Origin: an uncultured Lachnospiraceae bacterium | GTDB taxonomy: Bacteria > Bacillota > Clostridia > Lachnospirales > Lachnospiraceae | Reading direction: 5' to 3' | Assembly: GCA_902803635.1 (NCBI GenBank) | Contig: CADCQU010000128.1 | Coordinates: 1-7,724 of the forward strand | Length of the DNA: 7,724 nt | Part shown: positions 1-5,634 of the stretch, one piece after another | Layout: each line of letters starts with the position of its first letter | Position numbering within the stretch: position 1 is the stretch's first letter | Position numbers and translations under genes: made by a program | Notes under the pieces: model-generated | The model's input: the letters and a program-made list of their open reading frames with translations, nothing else | Database searches by the model: none | Told to the model about the DNA's origin: nothing

Positions 1-582
1 ACGGAGGACCGGGGAATCCATGAGCCGTTGGACGAGGAACGCTTCTTCCGCCCGGAGCAGCGATTTGTCGCGGTCGCGACGGAATGCCGATCGGCCCGGC
101 CGACCTATTTTGAGAAAGGCAAATGCAAGGACATCTTCCTGGCCATCCGCGCCTCGGCATCCCTGCCCTACCTCACGCCGATGGTCATGATCGAAGGCCG
201 GCCCTATCTCGACGGGGCCTGTTCCTGCCCCATTCCCTACCAGTGGGCAATCGATGAGGGCTATACAAAGATCATCGTTCTTCGGACGCGGGAGGCGCGG
301 TTCCGAAAGCAGCCGTCAAATATGAAGACGGCGGCCCATCTGTACAGGGAGTATCCGGCATTTGCCGAAAAACTGGCAAATGGCGACCGCCTCTACAACG
401 CACAGTGCGCGGAGCTTGAAAAGCTGCACAAGGAAGGGCGGCTGCTGCAAATCTCTCCTTCCCGGAAGGTGACGGTTTCGAGAATTGAGAAGGACATGGA
501 AAAGCTCGGGAACCTCTACTGGCTCGGCTACCAGGACTGCCTGGACAAATGGGAGGAGCTGCAGGAATATCTCTTCTCATGA
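1..582 (+). CDS. Patatin-like phospholipase, C-terminal part (5' end outside window)
   Basis: The frame is open from base 1 to the TGA at 580-582, so only the last 193 residues are seen and the start lies upstream. The TTG at 28 is an internal leucine codon, not a start. Visible patatin hallmarks are the strand-like FVAVATECRSARPTYFEKG (visible residues 22-40), the RASASLPYLTP segment (50-60) and YLDGACSCPIPYQWAIDEGY with the DGA motif at visible residues 71-73. Asp71 would be the aspartate of the Ser-Asp catalytic dyad; the GxSxG serine and oxyanion loop lie in the missing part. Family members hydrolyse acyl esters of membrane lipids, usually as cytoplasmic or membrane-associated enzymes. 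The charged helical tail (about 105-193) resembles the C-terminal extension of bacterial YjjU-like patatins. The substrate is unknown. The gene converges on the hydrolase at 663-1460. Confidence 0.88.
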   Translation, partial: TEDRGIHEPLDEERFFRPEQRFVAVATECRSARPTYFEKGKCKDIFLAIRASASLPYLTPMVMIEGRPYLDGACSCPIPYQWAIDEGYTKIIVLRTREARFRKQPSNMKTAAHLYREYPAFAEKLANGDRLYNAQCAELEKLHKEGRLLQISPSRKVTVSRIEKDMEKLGNLYWLGYQDCLDKWEELQEYLFS

Positions 583-596
583 AGGGAAGCCACGGG

Positions 597-675
597 CGGC
601 TCACCCATTTTCCTATTCACAGAGCCGCGTAAAGAAATTTGCTGCCTACGGCAGCACGCGGCTCACCCATTTTCC
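597..675. repeat. 17-bp exact direct repeat flanking a hairpin
   Basis: CGGCTCACCCATTTTCC occurs at 597-613 and again at 659-675, 62 bp apart. The right copy contains the last codons and TGA stop of the hydrolase gene; the left copy lies just past the patatin stop. The 45 bp between them form most of a hairpin. This could be a target duplication around a small inserted palindromic element, or a slippage duplication of the hydrolase 3' end. Confidence 0.7.
622..664. terminator. Bipartite hairpin between convergent genes, possible terminator
   Basis: The outer arms GAGCCGCGT (622-630) and ACGCGGCTC (656-664) pair perfectly over 9 bp. An inner stem, GCTGCC (641-646) with GGCAGC (650-655), has a TAC loop. 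AAAGAAATTT forms a one-sided bulge between the stems. The structure sits between the patatin stop (582) and the hydrolase stop (663-665), where a terminator serving both strands would be expected. Only a short T-run (TTTT at about 670) follows on the + strand and none on the - strand, so intrinsic termination is uncertain; it may simply be a palindromic repeat. Confidence 0.4.
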
Positions 676-1460
676 GCAAAAAATCGCAGCAGCTTCTCCA
701 AAAAATCAGGGGCTTCGTCGTAGAGGGCGTGGCTGTAGTCCCCGTACACGAGAAGCCTTGCATTTGTCTTTTCGGCAAGAAGAAGGAAGTCCCCGATTTG
801 GAAAATCCGGTCCTTGGTGGAGCCGGCCACAAAAGCAGGGCAGGCAAGGCTCGAAAGCGAGGCCGAGACGTCGAAGCCCTCGCAGCCCTTCGCCAGAATC
901 GCAAAGCGCTCCAGATCGTTTTCCGTCGCCCCGCAAAAATATTCCGATAAGACGCTGCCGTACCTTTCGACAAATGCCTCGGAGTAGACGTTTTCGAGGA
1001 TGCTTTTGCTTAAGGCGGGGAGATTCTTTTGGAGGGCCAGCTCGACCCACCTCCGAAGGATGGCGCTGTTTTCCTCCGTCATTTTGGCGACCGTGGAGCA
1101 AAGGGCGAGCTTTTTGACAAGCTCGGGCCGCTTGAGGGCGATGCTCTGGGCAATCATGCCTCCCTGGGAGGCACCAAAAACATAGGCGTTTTTGATTCCG
1201 AGAGTGTCAAATGCCTCCGCCGTGTCACGGCCCATTTCCTCGATCGTGTATGTTTCGGGAATATTTTCACGGCGGTCAAATACATAGACTGTGTATTCCT
1301 CCTGCATTTGCCGGTAGGCGGAGGCCACCCCCGGCGCGGACTGCATCACGCTGATGAGGCTCAGGCCAGGCAAAATGACCGCGGTCTTCTCTCCTGTCCC
1401 GAACTGAAAATACCGCATTTCAAAGCGGTCGTTTTTGATTGTTTTTATCTCTATGGACAT
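663..1460 (-). CDS. Alpha/beta hydrolase, 265 aa, substrate unknown
   Basis: This is a single-domain alpha/beta hydrolase fold enzyme, probably cytoplasmic because no signal peptide is visible. The nucleophile elbow FGASQGG places Ser98 in G-A-S-Q-G. The probable acid is Asp217 (GSTKDRIF) and the probable base is His244 (YSHALYDEAPDF), in the expected order and spacing for the catalytic triad. AVILPG (27-32) and VYVFDRR (58-64) fit the first core strands and the oxyanion loop. The start chosen is ATG at 1460, because GGGG of AAAAAGGGG lies about 9 nt upstream and the fold begins directly after it. The frame stays open to an ATG at 1664, but that would add 68 residues encoded by a repeat array and begin upstream of the apparent promoter. 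Length is normal for the family. It resembles esterases and proline iminopeptidase-like hydrolases, but the sequence does not show a substrate. It is transcribed alone, convergent with the patatin gene. Confidence 0.9.
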   Translation of the reverse strand: MSIEIKTIKNDRFEMRYFQFGTGEKTAVILPGLSLISVMQSAPGVASAYRQMQEEYTVYVFDRRENIPETYTIEEMGRDTAEAFDTLGIKNAYVFGASQGGMIAQSIALKRPELVKKLALCSTVAKMTEENSAILRRWVELALQKNLPALSKSILENVYSEAFVERYGSVLSEYFCGATENDLERFAILAKGCEGFDVSASLSSLACPAFVAGSTKDRIFQIGDFLLLAEKTNARLLVYGDYSHALYDEAPDFLEKLLRFFAENG

Positions 1461-1484
1461 ATTGTAAAACCCCTTTTTTCGTGC

Positions 1485-1600
1485 CGGAATCGGCTTTGCA
1501 GATCCTGTTTTTGCTGGAACCGGCTTTGTAAATCCTGTTTTTATGCCGAATCCGGCTTTGCAGATTCTGTTTTTTTGTTCTAAAACCGGCCTTGCAGGTT
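1485..1600 (-). repeat. Four imperfect 30-34 bp repeats in the hydrolase leader
   Basis: The core CGGCTTTG (+ strand) recurs at 1491, 1521 and 1553, with CGGCCTTG at 1587, giving periods of 30, 32 and 34 bp. Each core is followed by a (C/T)A(G/A)(A/G)T(C/T)CTGTTTTT-like stretch, degenerate in the last unit. The spacings are not multiples of three, so this is not a coding repeat even though the frame happens to be open. Read along the - strand it would form most of the 5' untranslated region between the promoter and the ribosome site. Several units contain short GCCG/CGGC palindromes. Function unknown. Confidence 0.7.
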
Positions 1601-1607
1601 CCTTCCC

Positions 1608-1636
1608 ATTATACCAGATAATCGAAAAAACGGTAA
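1608..1636 (-). promoter_or_regulatory. Probable promoter of the hydrolase gene
   Basis: Read on the - strand, TGGTATAAT gives a perfect -10 (complement of 1608-1613) with an extended TGN element. A weak -35, TTACCG (complement of 1631-1636), lies 17 bp upstream. Transcription would start near 1601, leaving a leader of about 140 nt that carries the repeat array before the ATG at 1460. Confidence 0.6.
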
Positions 1637-1675
1637 TAAAAAAGTAGCATGTAAGCGAATACAAAAACGCTGCTC

Positions 1676-1731
1676 CTCTTGCCTCCCCCTCAAGGGGGAG
1701 GTGGCACGGCGAAGCCGTGACGGAGAGGGGG
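1676..1731. repeat. Dispersed GC-rich palindromic repeat, intact copy
   Basis: Two hairpins stand side by side: CCTCCCCCT/AGGGGGAGG (1682-1690 with 1693-1701) and CACGGC/GCCGTG (1705-1710 with 1714-1719, loop GAA), followed by GACGGAGAGGGGG. A second, interrupted copy in the same orientation lies at 2472-2579. Sequences of this type are frequent intergenic repeats in Firmicutes genomes and give rise to spurious short ORFs. The copy lies between the hydrolase promoter and the promoter of the repressor gene. Confidence 0.75.
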
Positions 1732-1763
1732 CCGCATGAAAGTCACCAAAACAGAAAATATAA

Positions 1764-1866
1764 ACACAAACGTGATTTTTTCTTGACACGAACGTATCTT
1801 TCGGTTATACTCTAACCAGAAGTCACGAAAGTGAAGTTTTCAACAACTATATTCACAAACGTATTC
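1764..1866 (+). promoter_or_regulatory. Candidate repressor operator array (four CAC-N4-GTR sites)
   Basis: Four related sites surround the promoter: ACACAAACGTGA (1764-1775), ACACGAACGTAT (1786-1797), TCACGAAAGTGA (1823-1834) and TCACAAACGTAT (1853-1864). They fit the consensus (T/A)CAC(A/G)AA(C/A)GT(G/A); the third is a perfect TCAC/GTGA dyad with a 4-bp spacer. One lies just upstream of the -35, one in the spacer overlapping the -35, one just after the expected start site and one in the leader. That is the arrangement expected for autorepression by the XRE protein encoded immediately downstream. Binding is inferred, not shown. Confidence 0.5.
1783..1811 (+). promoter_or_regulatory. Consensus sigma-A type promoter of the repressor-protease-polymerase cassette
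   Basis: TTGACA at 1783-1788 and TATACT at 1806-1811 are separated by exactly 17 bp. This is a near-perfect housekeeping promoter, implying strong expression unless it is repressed. Transcription would start near 1818, leaving an untranslated leader of about 86 nt before the ATG at 1904. Confidence 0.85.
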
Positions 1867-1879
1867 TAAAAAGAATACG
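1860..1879. promoter_or_regulatory. Perfect 8+4+8 inverted repeat in the repressor leader
   Basis: CGTATTCT (1860-1867) and AGAATACG (1872-1879) are exact reverse complements around AAAA. The palindrome lies about 42 nt downstream of the expected transcription start and 24 nt upstream of the repressor ATG. Its left arm overlaps the last CAC-N4-GTR site. It may be a second operator type or an RNA hairpin in the leader; no T-run follows, so it is not a classical terminator. Confidence 0.55.
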
Positions 1880-1903
1880 ACTATTGTTTTACGAGGTGGA
1901 GTT

Positions 1904-2437
1904 ATGGAAGATGGCAAGGATATCCCCTATGCGGCCTTTGGCGAGCGGTTGATGGCACTTCGGAAGGAAGCAGACCTCACCCGCCAGCAGCTTGGCGAGC
2001 TTTGCGGGGTTGCCCCCAGCACGATTGTCAACTACGAGCGCGGAACCCGCATCCCCTACGCGGATACGGCCGTGAAAATGGCCCAGGTGTTCCACATGAC
2101 CGTGGAGGGCCTGCTCGGGATGGAGAATCCGGAACTCGCCATGGCAAATGAAGAAGCCATGGACAAAATGCGTGCGCTCAACGGGAAACGAGGGGCGGAT
2201 CGGTTAAAACAGGTGTACCAGGAGGCCGCCAGTCTTGCGGGCGGCGACCTCACCGAGGAACAGCTCCTGGAGTTCTCCATGGAAATGAGCAAGATGGCGA
2301 TGCTCGCCCAGCAGCGGCTCCGTGAAATGCACACAAACCGGAAATATCAGGCAGCGGTCGAGGCGAAGGCGGAGGAAACGGCCAGAGCCGTCCGGGAACT
2401 CGACGATTCCATCGCCGCTCTGCAGGAAAAGAAGTAA
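1904..2437 (+). CDS. XRE-family transcriptional repressor, ImmR/DdrO-like
   Basis: A 177-residue protein with an N-terminal lambda-Cro/XRE helix-turn-helix (about 12-72). LTRQQLGELCGV forms the first HTH helix and turn, APSTIVNYERG the recognition helix, followed by IPYADTAVKMAQVFHMTVEGLLG. The C-terminal half (about 85-177) is charged and helical, including LAGGDLTEEQLLEFSMEMSK and a tail rich in Lys, Glu and Ala. This layout is seen in regulators encoded beside ImmA/IrrE proteases, where the C-terminal region supports dimerisation and is the target of the protease. The start is fixed by GAGGTGG a few nt before ATG. It is the first gene after the promoter at 1783-1811 and probably represses it. 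The cognate protease gene begins 250 bp downstream, across a repeat-filled gap. The DNA-binding assignment is firm; the specific target is inferred from position. Confidence 0.9.
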   Translation: MEDGKDIPYAAFGERLMALRKEADLTRQQLGELCGVAPSTIVNYERGTRIPYADTAVKMAQVFHMTVEGLLGMENPELAMANEEAMDKMRALNGKRGADRLKQVYQEAASLAGGDLTEEQLLEFSMEMSKMAMLAQQRLREMHTNRKYQAAVEAKAEETARAVRELDDSIAALQEKK

Positions 2438-2471
2438 AGAAGGCAAGCTTTTTCTATGGAAGATATTTCGA

Positions 2472-2579
2472 CTCTTGCCTCCCCCTCAAGGGGGAGGTGG
2501 CACGGCGTATACCCTCTCAGTCAGTGCCTTCGGCACTGACAGCTCCCCTAAAGGGGGAGTCAAGTGTGACGGAGAGGGG
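2472..2579. repeat. Interrupted (nested) copy of the GC-rich palindromic repeat
   Basis: Bases 2472-2507 match 1676-1711 exactly over 36 nt and 2566-2579 match 1717-1730 exactly over 14 nt. Between them, 58 nt (2508-2565) replace the 5 nt of the intact copy, in the loop side of the second hairpin. The extra segment has its own hairpin, GTCAGTGCC/GGCACTGAC (2520-2528 with 2532-2540, loop TTC), then CTCCCC/GGGGAG (2543-2548 with 2554-2559). This looks like one palindromic repeat inside another, or a composite member of the family. It lies between the repressor and protease genes and could affect readthrough. Confidence 0.7.
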
Positions 2580-2621
2580 CTGCCGTTAAGGAGAGGGAGC
2601 ATTTGTCCAATGTCCCTCCGA

Positions 2622-2646
2622 CAGAAACGTCCACCTAACGTTTCTG
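2622..2646. repeat. Inverted repeat upstream of the protease gene
   Basis: CAGAAACGT (2622-2630) and ACGTTTCTG (2638-2646) form a 9-bp stem with a 7-nt loop (CCACCTA). No T-run follows, so termination is doubtful. It ends about 30 nt before the GGAAGG ribosome site of the protease gene and may be a third short repeat type or an mRNA structure. Confidence 0.5.
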
Positions 2647-2687
2647 CTGGCTGCTAAGATAGGTGAAGAATCCCATGGAAGGCAGGT

Positions 2688-3437
2688 GTGCGTATTTTGG
2701 ATACAGATATGTTTCAGACAGCAAAAAAAGCCATCAAGGCTGCCGGGTCAAAAGATCCCCGCGACGTGGCGGAGCATTTCGGCATCCTGGTAGTGGATCT
2801 CCACGGCTCGATTGCCGGGTACGCCACCCGCTATTCCACGCTCCCGGTCATCGGGCTAAACGTCCATCTGGACGATCTGTGGTACCACTTTGGCGGCTGG
2901 CACGAGCTGGCACATGTCTTTTTGGGTGACATCTATGCCCAGGGCTTTCGGGGCGGCCACCGGGACGGCGGCTTTTTCCAGCAGGACGTGGACAGCCAGA
3001 CAATCCCGCGTCACGAGCTGCGGGCCAATCTGCTCTCCGCCAACGTGAACATCGAGGATGCCCACGTTTTGGAAGTGACCAATTATAACTCCCGCATGAT
3101 GCAGGACTACCGTGGCGTGAAGGCGAATCTGGAAAAGCTTTCCTTCGCTTACCAACAGCTCTGCTTCTCCGCCAACACTTCCCCCTCGGAGCTGCTGAAG
3201 GCAAGAATGCACGAGCTCCGCGGGAAAATCCGGGGAACGCGCGATACGCTGGGTGATCTGGAGGCGGAGATGATTTCGGCAAATCGCTGCAAGACGTTTC
3301 AGGAAATGGCCTGCGAGCTCGGCGTGCCGGAGCGCATTTTTCGATATAAACTGGAAGCCATGCGCCTTAGGGGCTATGACATCGACCCGCAGGAGCTGGA
3401 ACGCTACGACGCGATGTTCCCGGCGGTTTCGACGTGA
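2688..3437 (+). CDS. ImmA/IrrE family zinc metallopeptidase (peptidase M78 type)
   Basis: A 249-residue protein with the zinc-protease motif GWHELAHVFLGD, HELAH at residues 72-76 (His72 and His76 as ligands, Glu73 as catalytic base). A second conserved block, RHELRANLLSANVNI (108-122), corresponds to the family's ExxAN segment, making Glu110 the likely third zinc ligand. The N-terminal part (about 8-60) matches the usual lead-in to this fold. The C-terminal third has a charged helix (about 167-195) and then TFQEMACELGVPERIFRYKLEAMRLRGYDID, a helix-turn-helix-like segment common in this family. IrrE and ImmA cleave or inactivate an XRE repressor encoded nearby, so the protein at 1904-2437 is the obvious substrate. 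The start is GTG at 2688, with GGAAGG 5 nt upstream; the next ATG (2709) has no good ribosome site. The protein is cytoplasmic, with no membrane segment. The activating signal cannot be read from sequence. Confidence 0.9.
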   Translation: MRILDTDMFQTAKKAIKAAGSKDPRDVAEHFGILVVDLHGSIAGYATRYSTLPVIGLNVHLDDLWYHFGGWHELAHVFLGDIYAQGFRGGHRDGGFFQQDVDSQTIPRHELRANLLSANVNIEDAHVLEVTNYNSRMMQDYRGVKANLEKLSFAYQQLCFSANTSPSELLKARMHELRGKIRGTRDTLGDLEAEMISANRCKTFQEMACELGVPERIFRYKLEAMRLRGYDIDPQELERYDAMFPAVST

Positions 3438-3516
3438 GGCTGCCGATGGTTTTGACAGGATACTTCCGGCGATACATTTGTCATTACGTGAGACATTCAA
3501 AAGGGAGGGGGTTTTA

Positions 3517-4920
3517 GTGGATGGGGGACGTTCGTATATCGCTATTGATATGAAGAGCTTCTACGCCTCGTGCGAGGCCGTGGCCATGGGCCTTGACCCG
3601 CTCAAGGTCAGGCTCCTCGTCGCGGATGCAAGCCGCTCCGACCAGACCATTTGCCTCGCAGTATCGCCGGCCCTCAAAGCCATCGGCGTCCCGGGCAGGC
3701 CTCGTCTTTTTGAGGCGAAACGTGCCATTTCCGACTACGAAAAGCGAACCGGAACGAAGGTAGAGTACATCACCGCCACGCCCAGGATGGCTCTCTACGA
3801 ACGAATTTCCGCTCTCATCTATTCCGTCATCCTGCGGTACGCCGCCCCGGAGGACGTCCATATCTATTCCATCGACGAATCCTTCATTGATGCCACGCCC
3901 TACCTTCCTATGTACGAGGCGGCCGCAAGGCATGCCGGCGTCCATCCGGCACACCAGATGGCCATGACCATCATTCAGGATGTTCTTCGGACGACTGGCA
4001 TCACGGCCACCGTCGGCATCGGCACCAATTTGTATCTTGCCAAGGTCTGTATGGATATCGTGGCAAAAAAAATGCCGCCCGACCGGAATGGTGTCCGGGT
4101 GGCGGAGCTGAGCGAGGAAAGCTTTCCTTACCTGCTCTGGGAGCATCGGCCTCTGACCGATTTCTGGATGGTCGGCCCTGGCAAGGCGAGGACGCTGGCA
4201 AATGCCTTTCTCTTTACGATGGGGGATATTGCCCAGCGTTCCCAGTGGGACGAGGAATGGTTCTATAAGAAGTTCGGCATTGACGGGGAGATTTTGATCG
4301 CCCACGCTTGGGGACAGGATCCGGTCACGATGGCCGACATCAAGAATTACCATGCGGACGCGCACAGCCTGAGCAAGGGGCAGGTGCTTCCCCGCCCGTA
4401 CCAATATGCCGAGGCGAGGAACGTGCTGTCCGAGATGATTGACGTCCTGTGCGCGGATCTCTTTAGCAAGGAGCTGCTCTCCCCCCGTTTTACCTGGTGG
4501 GTGAGTTACGATTACAAATCGCTGGAAGCCTGTCCCGCTTACGACGGCCCGAAGGTGCTGGATTTTTACGGACGACTCCACCCAAAGCACAGCAATGGGA
4601 CGGTGAAAATGCCGATGGAGACAAATGCCTTTTCCACTGTGGCACCGCGTATCCTGGAGGCGTTTGACCAAAAGACCGACCACAGGCTTTTGTACCGACG
4701 GCTCGGCATCTGTGCCGAGAACGTGCGGGAGGACAACGGCTTTTACCAGCTGCATATGTTCACGGACTACGAGGCTCTGCGCCGCGAAGAGCGGCTGCAG
4801 TGGGCTCTTGGAGAAGTACGCGCAAAATACGGGAAAAACGCGGTTTTCAAGGGCAACAACCTGCTCGAAGGGGCAACGCAGCTGGAGCGAAACAAGCAGA
4901 TTGGAGGGCATCGGGCGTAA
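3517..4920 (+). CDS. Y-family translesion DNA polymerase (UmuC/UvrX-like)
   Basis: A 467-residue error-prone polymerase that inserts nucleotides opposite damaged template bases. The palm motifs are intact: YIAIDMKSFYASCE (7-20) gives metal-binding Asp11 and the probable steric-gate Tyr16, and YSIDESFID (117-125) gives Asp120 and Glu121. TVGIGTNLYLAKVCMDIVAKK and the following WMVGPGKARTL helix-hairpin-helix complete the palm and thumb. The region from about 300 onward is the little-finger domain, and the C-terminus LLEGATQLERNKQIGGHRA is typical of the Gram-positive UvrX/YqjW-like group. The start is GTG at 3517, preceded by AGGGAGGGGG. Upstream extension to 3376 would overlap the protease gene in another frame and add non-homologous sequence. 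It lies 79 bp after the protease gene in the same direction, and a YolD-like gene follows, a pairing known from Bacillus (yolD-uvrX, yqjX-yqjW). No umuD is present. It acts on the chromosome, probably with the sliding clamp. Confidence 0.93.
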   Translation: MDGGRSYIAIDMKSFYASCEAVAMGLDPLKVRLLVADASRSDQTICLAVSPALKAIGVPGRPRLFEAKRAISDYEKRTGTKVEYITATPRMALYERISALIYSVILRYAAPEDVHIYSIDESFIDATPYLPMYEAAARHAGVHPAHQMAMTIIQDVLRTTGITATVGIGTNLYLAKVCMDIVAKKMPPDRNGVRVAELSEESFPYLLWEHRPLTDFWMVGPGKARTLANAFLFTMGDIAQRSQWDEEWFYKKFGIDGEILIAHAWGQDPVTMADIKNYHADAHSLSKGQVLPRPYQYAEARNVLSEMIDVLCADLFSKELLSPRFTWWVSYDYKSLEACPAYDGPKVLDFYGRLHPKHSNGTVKMPMETNAFSTVAPRILEAFDQKTDHRLLYRRLGICAENVREDNGFYQLHMFTDYEALRREERLQWALGEVRAKYGKNAVFKGNNLLEGATQLERNKQIGGHRA

Positions 4921-5049
4921 GAATCTCTGTGCTCGTCGTCCTATACGCAAGGTGTAGAGCGCTGCCGTGCATCTACGGAAAATGTAGAGAAGGAAGCAAT
5001 GTCGCTTTCGTCGGCAGAGTGCGTGGCTTTTATAAAGGAGGTGTTAAGA

Positions 5050-5604
5050 ATGGAACCTCCAAACAGCGGGTATCCCAAGCTTGGAAAGATGCTCGTGCCG
5101 AAAAATTTTAAATATACAGATGTCCTCCAACGCGGCCGCCCACAGCACGGGAAATGGGACAGCTTCCAACGACGGCACCCGCCGATGACGGTGGAGCACT
5201 GGGCCAAAATCTTCAGCCCATTTGACGCGCTGGACGGCTTTGACGAGAGGATTGCCGAAAAAGAGGTCGTCTATGCCTGCCGAACCGAACTTAGTCCCGA
5301 CGACCAGGCCGAGCTTGACCGCCGGCTGGACATCCTCCGAAATCTAACCTATAACAGCCGCATGGCGAGGGAAAACCGGGTGATGGTACGCGTAATCTCC
5401 TTCGTCCCCTGCACGGATGAAAATCATTTTGCCTTTCGGATTGCCGCCGGAAAATACGAAACCACCGCCGGCATGGTTCTGCGGGTGGAGCCGGACTCTC
5501 TTCGCCTGCGGACGGAAAATGGCGATCGTAACATCCTCTTTTGCGATCTTCGGGAAATCCAGAGCGAGGCTGGAATTTTCAATCGAGCATGGGCGGAGAC
5601 ATGA
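5050..5604 (+). CDS. YolD-like protein, putative partner of the Y-family polymerase
   Basis: A 184-residue protein whose central part, KWDSFQRRHPPMTVEHWAKIFSPFDALDGFDERI then an EKE- and ELS-containing helix (about 36-98), matches the YolD-like family (FxPFxAL-G hallmark at 55-63). The C-terminal part (about 107-171) is rich in predicted strands (VMVRVISFVP, TTAGMVLRVEP, LRLRTENGDRNILFCDLREI) and looks like a small beta-barrel. The start is ATG at 5050, because AAAGGAGGTG sits 6 nt upstream; an in-frame ATG at 4999 has no such site and would add 17 residues. YolD-like proteins are encoded beside Y-family polymerases in Firmicutes and have been proposed as functional counterparts of UmuD, but the mechanism is unsettled. 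A 129-bp gap separates it from the polymerase gene, in which I see no promoter or clear structure. It ends 30 bp before the convergent miaA stop. Confidence 0.82.
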   Translation: MEPPNSGYPKLGKMLVPKNFKYTDVLQRGRPQHGKWDSFQRRHPPMTVEHWAKIFSPFDALDGFDERIAEKEVVYACRTELSPDDQAELDRRLDILRNLTYNSRMARENRVMVRVISFVPCTDENHFAFRIAAGKYETTAGMVLRVEPDSLRLRTENGDRNILFCDLREIQSEAGIFNRAWAET

Positions 5605-5634
5605 CCCGTCACCAAAGCATCGACAGAGAGTCGT

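Noticed and set aside
1461..1664. 68-residue N-terminal extension of the hydrolase
   Set aside because: It is encoded by the imperfect leader repeats, starts upstream of the extended -10 promoter, and the ATG at 1460 has a proper ribosome site.
1580..1789. Small - strand ORF across the GC-rich repeat
   Set aside because: Its protein comes mostly from the palindromic repeat, it has no ribosome site, and it overlaps promoters on both strands.
1789..1803. LexA/SOS box (CGAA-N7-TTCG) in the cassette promoter
   Set aside because: The spacing and half-sites do not match the Gram-positive SOS box, and the stretch is better explained by the CAC-N4-GTR sites.
3376..3516. Upstream extension of the polymerase reading frame
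   Set aside because: It overlaps the protease gene in another frame and precedes the strong ribosome site at 3502-3511; homology starts after the GTG at 3517.
3514..4950. Long 478-codon open frame opposite the polymerase gene
   Set aside because: It lies antisense to a polymerase with intact catalytic motifs and shows no recognisable domain; it is a GC-rich codon shadow.
4921..5049. Separate promoter or small gene between the polymerase and YolD genes
   Set aside because: Only a repeated TGTAGAG heptamer and weak 4-5 bp stems were seen; no promoter pair or supported ORF apart from the upstream in-frame ATG at 4999.
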